From NCBI RefSeq assembly GCF_002197645.1, contig NZ_CP021874.1:2852001-2916000 (forward strand): DNA of 64,000 bases. Direction: 5' to 3'. Shown in pieces: positions 47,211 to 59,827 of the stretch. A model generated the notes under the pieces. The model worked only from the letters and a program-made list of their open reading frames with translations. It was not told the DNA's origin and did not search any database. The DNA comes from Enterococcus wangshanyuanii. Its GTDB lineage: Bacteria; Bacillota; Bacilli; Lactobacillales; Enterococcaceae. A program made the position numbers and the translations under genes. The stretch's first letter is position 1, and every line of letters starts with the position of its first letter.

Positions 47211-48095
47211 TTACTTTTTCTTTGTGACTGGCAGCCAAACTTCAAACATTGCATTACTTGGATTTGCATCCAGATAAAGTTCAATATCAGGGCCGTTCGC
47301 ATATTCATACCCAGAACTGGGCAGCCAATCTGTCACGATCTGTTTCTCTAACTCTTGAATAGCGTGCGGCATTGCGCCAGTTCCTGTGAAAATTGCCCAA
47401 GTAAAGGAGGGAACAATGTACTCAACAAGATTACCGGAAGCCGCTTGATCACTTGCAACGGCAATGTAGTAAGACATTCCTTCGCTCCCTTTTAAATCAC
47501 TTTCTTCATTCATGTCTCCATCAAAACCTGCGCTGATCCCCAAAACCCCCTTAGGTTCTTGATTCATCATAGGAAGCATAGAATTGAGTGTACCATCCAT
47601 GCTGACCTGCTGCCAAAACTTCGGTACCTCAGCGAAATTTTCCTCTAGGTTTGCAGATAATTCTTTTTGTGCGCCGATCACACGAAAGGCCTCTTTTGTT
47701 TCGATCCGATATTCCATTTCTACATCTCCTTTGATCGTAATATGGAATTTGATTCTAGGATAAGAGGTTAAACGACTGCCTTCTTGCTGTGCCTCTGATG
47801 GTGTGATGCCATGCTGCTTTTTAAACGCTCGGGCAAATGAATTCGGTGACTCGTAGCCATATTTTATTGCCACGTCGATCACTTTTGCTCCTTGCTGCAG
47901 CTCTACACCCGCCAAGGATAATTTTCGCCGCCGAATATAGACTGCTAACGGCACGCCTACCATGTAAGAAAATACGCGCTGATAATGGTAAGAAGAGCAA
48001 TAAGCGATTTTCCCCAATTCAGCCACATCGATTTCTTCTGTCAAATGATCTTCAATATACGTCAATGTTTGTTCCAGTCGGTCAACCCACTCCAT
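47211..48095 (-). CDS. AraC family regulator with GyrI-like effector domain
   Basis: 294 residues. The AraC/XylS DNA-binding domain is N-terminal (VAELGKIAYCSSYHYQRVFSYMVG; VIDVAIKYGYESPNSFARAFKK), and a GyrI-like (AraE-binding) domain fills the rest (EYRIETKEAFRVIGAQKE; GNLVEYIVPSFTWAIFTG). This order matches Rob/SoxS-relatives that sense small hydrophobic molecules. It is divergent from a second GyrI-like protein gene, suggesting a sensor pair. AGGAG precedes the ATG. Confidence 0.92.
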   Translation of the reverse strand: MEWVDRLEQTLTYIEDHLTEEIDVAELGKIAYCSSYHYQRVFSYMVGVPLAVYIRRRKLSLAGVELQQGAKVIDVAIKYGYESPNSFARAFKKQHGITPSEAQQEGSRLTSYPRIKFHITIKGDVEMEYRIETKEAFRVIGAQKELSANLEENFAEVPKFWQQVSMDGTLNSMLPMMNQEPKGVLGISAGFDGDMNEESDLKGSEGMSYYIAVASDQAASGNLVEYIVPSFTWAIFTGTGAMPHAIQELEKQIVTDWLPSSGYEYANGPDIELYLDANPSNAMFEVWLPVTKKK

Positions 48096-48247
48096 ATCTA
48101 ATCAACTCCTACTTTTAGTTTAATGCATTTACTTTCAGTGTACCTCACTTTCTCTGCCCAAAAAAGAGGGACTTCCTTTTTACGGTCGATTGGTTTCTAT
48201 AGGTTAAAACGTTTATACTATAATCAAACGGCAAAAGGAGAGAGCAG

Positions 48248-48871
48248 ATGAAATACGAATGGCGTAAACAAGAAAAAGAATTGTATTTACCAAAAGCAAA
48301 ACCAACAGAACTCACTGTACCAAAACAAAATTTCTATACGATCACAGGAAAAGGCGATCCAAATGGAGAACAATTTGGCGAAGAAATAGCAGCTCTGTAT
48401 GCGATGTCTTACGGTATTCGCATGATGCCGAAAAGAGGAATCACACCAGAAGGTTATTTTGAATACACAGTATACCCGCTGGAAGGAATTTGGACGATGT
48501 CAGACGAAGCCATCATAGAAGGTAGAGCTTTTGATAAAGCCGATTTAGTCTATAAAATCATGATCCGCCAACCGGAATTTGTCACCGAAGAACTAGCACT
48601 GAATAATCTAGCAGAAATCGCTGAAAAGAAACCAAATCCAAACAATCAACACGTAAAATTTGAATCGATCGAAGACGGTAGAGCCTTGCAAATGCTGCAT
48701 GTTGGTCCTTATGATGATGAAGCGAAAACCTTTGAGATCATGACGAAATATTGTGAGGAGCATCAGCTGCAGAAGAGAAGACTGGATCATCGGGAAATTT
48801 ATTTATCTGACCCAAGAAAATCAGCACCGGAGAAAATGAAAACTGTTTTGCGGTATTTTTTAGAGGAATAA
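48248..48871 (+). CDS. GyrI-like small-molecule-binding domain protein
   Basis: 207 residues with a single GyrI-like fold (ELTVPKQNFYTITGKGDPNG; GYFEYTVYPLEGIWTM; ALQMLHVGPYDDEAKTFEIM). Stand-alone members bind cationic or aromatic compounds and may inactivate or sequester them. AAAGGAGAG precedes the ATG. It is divergent from the AraC/GyrI regulator, which probably controls it. Confidence 0.9.
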   Translation: MKYEWRKQEKELYLPKAKPTELTVPKQNFYTITGKGDPNGEQFGEEIAALYAMSYGIRMMPKRGITPEGYFEYTVYPLEGIWTMSDEAIIEGRAFDKADLVYKIMIRQPEFVTEELALNNLAEIAEKKPNPNNQHVKFESIEDGRALQMLHVGPYDDEAKTFEIMTKYCEEHQLQKRRLDHREIYLSDPRKSAPEKMKTVLRYFLEE

Positions 48872-49677
48872 ACAATAATTAAAAATAACTTTAAGTGATA
48901 ATTATTTTCAAAAAGCATTGACTTTGGTTTGTCATTAAGGGTAGAATTGAGGCAGATAGAACGAATGAAATCTAGCATGGCTAGACAAAATAAAAAGGCA
49001 CTCTGCAGGAAGATTGGCGTCGACCTACAGAGCCTTATACAATCAGTCGGAGCTGATCGTACAAGTTGCCCAAGTCAATTTTCATTGACTGTATTTATTT
49101 TACTCAATTTTCGTGTGAATTACTAGCTTTTTTTGCACCTCAATTGCGTTTTTAAATAACAGTTCGATGCTTATTTATTGAACTTTTGCACGGTATCAGC
49201 GGGTAGCTGATACCGTGTTTTTTTCGTTCTATCGGTCAAGCAAGGAAGCAGTCGCGCCGAAAGAGTGAACAGCAAATAGCTCTTTGGGTGTACAGAAGTT
49301 GAGAAAAAAGCGTTACGCTCTGAGAGCTAAGAAGAAGATCATGAAAATTTCTTTTTAAATTTTTGTGATGTTCGGCTTAGTTCCGAAGCAGGTGCTTTAT
49401 TCTCACCGTTTATTAAAGGCAGTGAAAGCTGCTCTGACACCGACGAGTTGCCCTAGTCGATGCGCACAAATGAAACAAATGCTCATTACCCAATTTTCCA
49501 AAAATCGACGGTTCCCTTGCTTGAACTATAATGAAATCAATTTTGATGCCAATTGCTCCATAAGTAAGAAAAGTAATATTTATTTTTAAATAGAATTACA
49601 AGACATTTTGCAGATATTGTAATGCGAAGTATGTTATTCTAAAAAGATAATATTAAATAACGAAATGAGGGGATTTT
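48872..49677. other. 806-base region without a convincing gene
   Basis: It contains a stem near 48993-49035 (AAGGC.CTCTG.AGG / CCT.CAGAG.CCTT), a strong terminator at 49189-49224, and two diverged similar stretches, GTTGCCCAAGTCAATTTTC (49064) and GTTGCCCTAGTCGATGCGC (49449). Short open frames (48929-49126, 49365-49589) lack ribosome sites and recognisable sequence. The last 60 bases hold the promoter of LXG locus 2. It may be relict repeat material. Confidence 0.5.
49189..49224 (+). terminator. Terminator upstream of LXG locus 2
   Basis: CACGGTATCAGC and GCTGATACCGTG form a perfect 12-bp stem with a five-base loop, then seven T. Confidence 0.9.
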
Positions 49678-49950
49678 ATGATCGAGCTAAATGAAGCAGA
49701 AGCCCAGAAACAAGCCACTCAAATCGGGCTGGCGAATGATCGTTTGTCGCTTTCAAAAACAGTGACGTTTTCTTCGGGGACGACGGTTCCCGGCAATGCC
49801 ACGGCTGAAAGTACCTTTCAACAGCTGAAGAAAAACCCGGCAACGATCCAGCAACTACTCAACAGAGATGTAGCTTCTATCCAAACTGCCGTTGCCGCAT
49901 TCAAACGAGCAGATCAACAAGCGAAGCAACTATTTACACGACTTCCGTAA
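49678..49950 (+). CDS. Small helical type VII secretion partner (DUF3130/TIGR04197-like), locus 2
   Basis: 90 residues, helical, without signal peptide, beginning MIELNEAEAQKQATQIGLAND. Size, place and pattern match the first gene of LXG module 1 (9648-9926), though the sequences are clearly diverged, so each toxin has its own partner. GAGGGG precedes the ATG. Expected role: targeting factor for export of the LXG protein encoded two genes downstream. Confidence 0.78.
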   Translation: MIELNEAEAQKQATQIGLANDRLSLSKTVTFSSGTTVPGNATAESTFQQLKKNPATIQQLLNRDVASIQTAVAAFKRADQQAKQLFTRLP

Positions 49951-49965
49951 CAAAGGAGAGAAGGA

Positions 49966-50310
49966 ATGACCCAAAAGGAGTTACAAGAAAAACAAGAGGA
50001 GAACCGTACGCTCAACGCGTTGTTGGAACGAAACATGAGCGAGACAGAGCACTTATTTACCAGAGAACGTCACCATAACGACCAAGTTCTCACCTACTTT
50101 CATCGGCAGGAAGAAGTCCGCTTTTTTGAAAAAATCACAGAAGAAACTCGCAGTGCAGAGCGCCATTTCTTTGATGAGCTGATGGACGGACAAGCAACAT
50201 TACACAAAGAAAACCGTCGCCTAGAAGATGAAAGCGACCTTTTTTACGAAGCAGAGCTGCAACAGCTGAGAAAGGAGGATGAGGTTGATGGTCAAAATGA
50301 TCATTGGTGA
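49966..50310 (+). CDS. Coiled-coil type VII partner protein (DUF3958-like), locus 2
   Basis: 114 residues, highly charged and helical (TQKELQEKQEENRTLNALLE; LHKENRRLEDESDLFYEAEL). It is the positional counterpart of 9931-10293 and shares the pattern HKE-R-LED-D-FYE near the C-terminus. AAAGGAGAG precedes the ATG. It overlaps the LXG start by about 23 bases, giving translational coupling. Confidence 0.75.
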   Translation: MTQKELQEKQEENRTLNALLERNMSETEHLFTRERHHNDQVLTYFHRQEEVRFFEKITEETRSAERHFFDELMDGQATLHKENRRLEDESDLFYEAELQQLRKEDEVDGQNDHW

Positions 50311-51720
50311 AGTCCAAACCCAGACCGAAGAGATCAAAGCATTCGGAAAATCCTACAGTCAAGCACTCGATGCCGTTTCAACTGCTACGCAAGGCATACA
50401 ATTAGCAGTCGGACTGAGCGGCGCAGGCATGGAGTCGATCAAAGGCTACCTTTCCACTGTCTATCCAGCACTTTGCAAAGCGGCGATCATGCACAGTGAA
50501 GCTGTTGTACAGTCGAATGAACAGTATGTGCAAGGCTATCTTTCAACATGCGGTAGTGAAGATTTAGATTCCGAAGAATTACAAGCGCAAATCGATGAAG
50601 CCAACGCATTGATTCAAGATTTCCAGCGTTCGAAAGAAAACTACGCCCAACAAAAAAGAAGCTTATCAGACGAAAAAGAGCAACTGCTTGGTGCAGTCTT
50701 TCAAGCGGCAATCGCCAGTATGGATGCCGGTATCACACGAAACCAAGCGAAAAAAGCAAAGATACAAGAAAAATTAGAGAAGTTTCTTGATTTTTGCGGA
50801 CAGTCCACAGCTATTTTACTGGGATAAAGGATACCGGATCGTTAGTGGCTAAAGGTATGCAGGCATTGGGAGTTAGCGAGAAAGGACATGTTGGGCCTGG
50901 TGCTTGGAATGGAAAAGGCTTCTCCTTAGCCGATCGAACCTGGATCAATGAGGTGAACAAAAATTGGACGGAGCGCGAAAAAGCGATCGAAGTCAAAGAT
51001 AGAAAAATACTTGATGGCTGCACGATCATCCACATCATCGATGCCGATCGTGGTGTAGATATGTATATGTTTGAAAAAAACGGCCGACGATATCCAATAA
51101 GCGAGCAGGATTTGTCCGATAATTTAAGAAAGCTCATAAAAAAATACAACTTAGATGTGGTAGAATTAAGTCCAACAGAAATGGACCGCCGAGTAATCAA
51201 ATTTCAAAAGAGCGGAAAAGATTATTTCAGTGGCGCGACAGTCAATATGCCTGGCTTTCAAGGTTTGAACCATGCCCAAGGTGTTGTGAATGATCTGAAA
51301 GAATCTGGATTTTGGGATGCGGCGTGGGGTGTTGGTCTGACAGTGGCTGCGGTGAGGAATGCGCAAACAGCTGGTAAGAAAGCTAGTGGACTTAAAAATC
51401 CTAATTTGACTCAAGAAAGTATCAATTCTAAATTGGATGGTTATCTGTTAAATAAGGAACATCCAGTTGGAGGCTCAAAAGCTAATTGGTTTGATAAGGC
51501 ACTTGGTTTTAATAGAAATAATAGTCAGCAATTAAGTAAGCAAATTACCTTTGATAAATCGACATCCGTTCAAACATCTGTAACTGATTACGGAACAAAG
51601 TATAGTCAAATCATTCCGATTAAAGGAGTCAACGGGAAAATTATTGATGTTGAATTTGTTTGGATAAAAAATAATGATGGAGTTGTTCGATTAGTGACCT
51701 CGATTCCAACGAAAAAGTAG
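50288..51720 (+). pseudogene. LXG polymorphic toxin with DUF6883 tip, frameshifted
   Basis: Two plus-strand frames make one protein. From ATG 50288 (GGAGG upstream) the LXG helical domain reads through to CGQSTAI and stops at 50827. The rest continues in the other frame from FTGIKDTGSLVAKGMQALG to TAG 51720. Adding one T to the TTTT at 50814-50817 restores a single frame (ATT TTT ACT). After a middle region (GRRYPISEQDLS to VAAVRNAQTAGKK) comes a tip starting near LLNKEHPVGGSKANWFDKAL, which matches DUF6883. Intact, it would be about 477 residues. As written it would yield only an LXG stalk without a toxin tip. It could be decay, reversible slippage or a base-calling error. Confidence 0.85.
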
Positions 51721-51730
51721 GTGAGTCAAT

Positions 51731-51940
51731 ATGTTTAAAGAATACGATGTTGTATATAGCACAGTAGAAATAGACAAAAGAGTTCCGAGTGGAACTAAAG
51801 GTGTAATTATGATGATATTAGATTCAGAAAATGAAGTGTATGAAGTAGAATTTGTAGATTTAGATAATGAAACAATTGAAGTTATCGAGGTTAAAGGAAC
51901 TCAGATAAATAGAAAAGACGCTTTATCACAAGATTGGTAA
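51731..51940 (+). CDS. DUF4926-like immunity candidate
   Basis: 69 residues, beta-rich (FKEYDVVYSTVEIDKRVPSG; GVIMMILDSENEVYEVEF), resembling the DUF4926 family of small SH3-like proteins often found beside DUF6883 toxins. GGTGAG precedes the ATG, 10 bases after the toxin frame ends. It remains intact although the toxin gene is shifted, as expected if immunity is still useful against siblings. Confidence 0.75.
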   Translation: MFKEYDVVYSTVEIDKRVPSGTKGVIMMILDSENEVYEVEFVDLDNETIEVIEVKGTQINRKDALSQDW

Positions 51941-52077
51941 TCAAACGATAAAATATGACTAGTAAGAAACAAACTAACCAATTAAGTTACTAAAGTCTAG
52001 CCATATTTATTGGACAAAACGCCCAAGAATTTTTTGAGCACTCTTTTAAATTTCAGTCCGATAAGTTGTATATTATT

Positions 52078-52113
52078 AAAAAGATATCAGAAGAATCTAC
52101 TGATATCTTTTTA
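52078..52113 (+). terminator. Terminator after the first toxin/immunity pair of locus 2
   Basis: AAAGATATCAG pairs with CTGATATCTTT across a nine-base loop, followed by TT. It separates the LXG2 operon from the orphan tip cassettes. Confidence 0.8.
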
Positions 52114-52120
52114 ATATACT

Positions 52121-52787
52121 ATGAAAGTATTTGTACATGATAAAAACCATGGTGCGGATATGTTGGTCGTCGTTATCCAGTAAGCGAGCAGGATTTATCC
52201 GATAACCTAAGAAAGCTCATCAAAAAATACAACTTAGATGTGGTAGAATTAAGTCCGACAGAAATGGATCGCCGAGTGACCGAATTTCAAAAGAGCGGAA
52301 AAGATTATTTCAGTGGCGATACAGTCAATATGTTTGGTTTTAACGGCTTAAACTACATACAAAGTACCGTAAATGATCTGAAAGAATCTGGATTTTGGGA
52401 TGCCGCGTGGGGTGTCGGACTGACAGTGGCTGCGGTGAGGAATGCGCAGACAGCTGGTAAAAAACTGGTGGGGCTAATAGTGAAAAACGAAATCCTAATG
52501 TTGATTTTGTAAATGGAAAAGGGAAATGTACTTTAGAAAAACATGCAAATAAACATGGTTATACATCAAAGGAAACCTATCTGAATAATGCCAGAAATTT
52601 TTTAGAAAAACCTATAACATCGACTACAGAAACTTTTGTATCTAAAGAAGGAACATACTTTAGATATGACTCATCTACTAATGAATTTGGCATAATAAAT
52701 AAGTATGGAGGAGTATCAACATACTTCAAGCCTGATAACGGAGCTAATTATTGGTTAGAACAAATAAAATTATACAAACCAAAATAA
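52121..52787 (+). pseudogene. Orphan LXG tip cassette 1 with BECR-like RNase toxin end
   Basis: No LXG domain, promoter or ribosome site is present. The cassette opens with a version of the LXG2 middle region (VFVHDKNHGADM, then after a short deletion GRRYPVSEQDLS to NAQTAGKK), about nine bases in ten identical to 51080-51370. A new tip follows in another frame; adding one A to the six at 52459-52464 joins them (AAA AAA ACT GGT). The tip (LEKHANKHGYTSKETYLNNA; YFRYDSSTNEFGIINKYGG; YFKPDNGANYW) has the KH and RYD/NEFG/FKP pattern of barnase-EndoU-colicin-type RNase toxins. That family call is tentative. It is a silent donor or relic. Confidence 0.75.
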
Positions 52788-52803
52788 GAGGAGTGATTGT
52801 AAA

Positions 52804-53043
52804 ATGAAACAGTGCCCCTGTTGTAACAATTATACTATTGAAGATGAATATGATATTTGCGAAGTTTGTTATTGGGAGAAGGATATTGTTGCAGAACTTC
52901 ATCCAAACAAGGTCATAGGAGCAAATAATGTTTCTTTGAATGTAGCTAAAAAAAATTATAAAAAATATGGGGCTTGTGAAGAACGCTTTCGTTCTTTAGT
53001 AAGAAAGCCTTTCTTAGAAGAATTAAAAGAAAATAATTCATAA
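52804..53043 (+). CDS. CPCC family cysteine-rich protein, immunity candidate of cassette 1
   Basis: 79 residues. The opening MKQCPCCNNYTIEDEYDICEVC-type arrangement, with CPCC and a later CXXC followed by WE, is the Cys_rich_CPCC family, a zinc-ribbon-like domain that commonly follows polymorphic toxin tips. GAGGAG precedes the ATG, 16 bases after the orphan tip stop. It has an intact frame and ribosome site, so it may protect against a sibling toxin with this tip. Confidence 0.8.
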   Translation: MKQCPCCNNYTIEDEYDICEVCYWEKDIVAELHPNKVIGANNVSLNVAKKNYKKYGACEERFRSLVRKPFLEELKENNS

Positions 53044-53130
53044 AAATTTAGAAGAATTTTATTGTTTATACTTTATAGATTTAAAGGATTATGAATAACC
53101 AACTAATAACATATGTCATCTTTATAAACG

Positions 53131-53427
53131 AATAAATGATACCGGATCGCTAGTGGCTAAAGGTATGCAAGCGTTAGGTATTGGGTTAAAGTGACAGTGG
53201 AGACAACTACGAATAATAAAATACCTACAACATACAAACCAAATACAGTGATAAAAAGAGTAGATGCAAATGGTAATTTAATCAGTGAAAGAATTTTTAA
53301 TGATAAAGGACGAGTAATTAAAGATATTCATCATACTAATCATGGTAATCCTAAAATGCATCAAAAAGTCCCACATGAACATATTTGGGATTGGTCAGAT
53401 CCTAAAAGACCAAAACCATCAAAATAA
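53131..53427 (+). pseudogene. Orphan LXG tip cassette 2 (TNHGNPK-type end)
   Basis: About 50 bases (53131-53180) repeat the LXG2 stretch NDTGSLVAKGMQALG from 50825-50875, then the similarity stops. The shift to a second frame gives an unrelated tip, from about 53191 to TAA 53427, with KIPTTYKPNTVIKRVDANGN and DIHHTNHGNPKMHQKVPHEH. The His/Asn-rich end occurs in other polymorphic toxins, but I cannot name its activity. The GTG at 53191 has no ribosome site, so independent translation is doubtful. Confidence 0.65.
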
Positions 53428-53443
53428 TAGATAGGAGCTTATT

Positions 53444-53920
53444 ATGAAAGGATTAATAATTAGTGAGTTAAAAGTAGGTTATATAGCGAACATGGCTGAA
53501 ATATTTAATTTACTCCCGCAAAAAGAATTAGAGAAAATGTGGCTAATTAGTAACTACGAATGTAATATTTATCCATTTGAGCAGATACCAATAGACAAAG
53601 ACTATGTTTGGTTAAAAGGAACTGAATTAAAAGAACTTTTTAATCAAGAAGAAATAATGTTTATTTGGGGAGTATTTACAAGTTTTGCAAATGGAACTAA
53701 ACTAAAAGATGTTTTACAGGTTTCGCTACCAATAGCAGATGGAAATGAAGCGTTGTGGAAGCCAAAAGTAGAAATAATCCATCCTTTAGGAGACACAGAA
53801 TTTATTTCATGGGATGGTACAGTTTTATTACTCAAGTCAAAAGATATAAATATTATTGATGAATTTAAAAAAAATTATTCTTCTGTATCTAAAGATTTAG
53901 AAGAATACAATTCAAACTAA
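53444..53920 (+). CDS. Immunity candidate of cassette 2
   Basis: 158 residues, cytoplasmic, without a family I recognise (KGLIISELKVGYIANMAEIF; FIWGVFTSFANGTKLKDVL). ATAGGAG precedes the ATG, 16 bases after the orphan tip. Position directly behind a toxin tip and low GC content suggest an immunity protein; that is inference. Confidence 0.65.
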   Translation: MKGLIISELKVGYIANMAEIFNLLPQKELEKMWLISNYECNIYPFEQIPIDKDYVWLKGTELKELFNQEEIMFIWGVFTSFANGTKLKDVLQVSLPIADGNEALWKPKVEIIHPLGDTEFISWDGTVLLLKSKDINIIDEFKKNYSSVSKDLEEYNSN

Positions 53921-54007
53921 ACAAAAGAACACGTTACTACCTGATTGGCGGCAATAGTAAAAGACACGCACCAATCAATTCACCAACACACTGAAAAGAG
54001 ACACAAC

Positions 54008-54242
54008 ATGTTTATTTTCCAAAAATTTCTACTACAACATCTAGGAATACTCTTAGGCTACATTTTTAACATAGGATTGTCACTAATTTTTTTATCCGTG
54101 GCAATAACAACTCTCTCTGAAGGAGACTATGAGACATTTTTATTACGTTGATCATAGGTATACTACTCTCTGCGTGGACGATTCACTTAATTCGATCAGG
54201 ATATTTGGAATACAAAAAACAAGAAGAACAAAAAAAGAGCTA
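54008..54242 (+). pseudogene. Small two-helix membrane protein, frameshifted
   Basis: From ATG 54008 the frame gives FIFQKFLLQHLGILLGYIFN and a membrane helix, then ends after ETFLLR at 54151. Adding one T to the five at 54137-54141 continues it as FFITLIIGILLSAWTIHLIR and a charged tail to TAG 54242, a sensible 78-residue two-helix protein. It could be the membrane immunity gene of a lost cassette. The ribosome site (AAAGAGA) is weak. Confidence 0.55.
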
Positions 54243-54349
54243 GTCTGAAAAAATTGTGACTCTAGCATACTGCCTGAGATCTGATGAGTAATTATTTTTA
54301 CGTGATATTGACGTATAGAAACCATATCCAAGAGAAGAAAATAAATAAG

Positions 54350-54393
54350 AAAACAGCTGAAAGAGCTATAGTAATCTCTTTTCAGCTGTTTTT

Positions 54394-54396
<3 letters not shown>
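54350..54396. terminator. Bidirectional terminator, LXG locus 2 / GH13 operon
   Basis: AAACAGCTGAAAGAG pairs with CTCTTTTCAGCTGTTT (one bulge), with A and T runs on both sides. Confidence 0.9.
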
Positions 54397-59498
<5,102 letters not shown>

Positions 59499-59551
59499 TT
59501 TAGTTGTTCCCTCCTACAGTTAACAAAATACATTTTTCAAAAATCACCCAT

Positions 59552-59580
59552 ATTATGCCACATAAGAAAAACGTTTTCAA
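59552..59580 (-). promoter_or_regulatory. Leftward mal promoter with cre-like site in the spacer
   Basis: On the minus strand, -35 TTGAAA (59580-59575) and -10 CATAAT (59557-59552) are separated by exactly 17 bases. The spacer holds AAAACGTTTT (59565-59579 region), the core of a catabolite-responsive element, placed to block the promoter when CcpA binds. It drives the three GH13 genes. Confidence 0.75.
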
Positions 59581-59589
59581 TACATTTTT

Positions 59590-59603
59590 CGCAAACGATT
59601 GCA
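59590..59603. promoter_or_regulatory. MalR-like operator 1
   Basis: CGCAAACGATTGCA, a LacI-family half-palindrome (GCAA-ACG-ATTGC), lies just upstream of the leftward -35. It is identical to operator 2 at 59765 and close to the known pneumococcal MalR site. Confidence 0.8.
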
Positions 59604-59753
59604 TTTTATTTTTTTGAATTACTTTATATAGCGCGCGGAGCTTCATTTCAACATTTTTATTATTAAGAGCGTTTTAATCTTATTTTAAGCTGGCTTATAA
59701 AAAGTCGATTCATATCTGATAAATTGTTTTTTCGAATTTTTACACATTTATAC

Positions 59754-59782
59754 TTGACTTTTTACGCAAACGATTGCATAAT
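59754..59782 (+). promoter_or_regulatory. malX promoter with MalR-like operator 2 in the spacer
   Basis: -35 TTGACT (59754-59759) and -10 CATAAT (59777-59782) are 17 bases apart. The spacer contains the second CGCAAACGATTGCA (59765-59778), so a bound LacI-type repressor would directly occlude polymerase. Between the two operators (59604-59764) I see only AT-rich sequence. Confidence 0.85.
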
Positions 59783-59827
59783 GCGGATAGATCAATCATT
59801 TAAATAATTCCTGGGAGGAACAAAAAG

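Noticed and set aside
48929..49126. Short open frame between the GyrI-like gene and LXG locus 2
   Set aside because: It runs through a stem structure, lacks a ribosome site and resembles no protein.
49365..49589. Short open frame before LXG locus 2
   Set aside because: No ribosome site; it covers the diverged repeat stretch.
50800..50830. Programmed -1 frameshift in LXG2
   Set aside because: There is no X XXY YYZ heptamer in the zero frame at the junction, and only four T; loss of one base explains the break better.
52455..52470. Programmed slippage on the A run of cassette 1
   Set aside because: Six A in the frame AAA AAA C is short for transcriptional slippage, and the cassette has no translation start anyway.
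53191..53427. Free-standing gene starting at GTG 53191
   Set aside because: There is no ribosome site, and the homology arm just upstream shows it is a toxin-end fragment.
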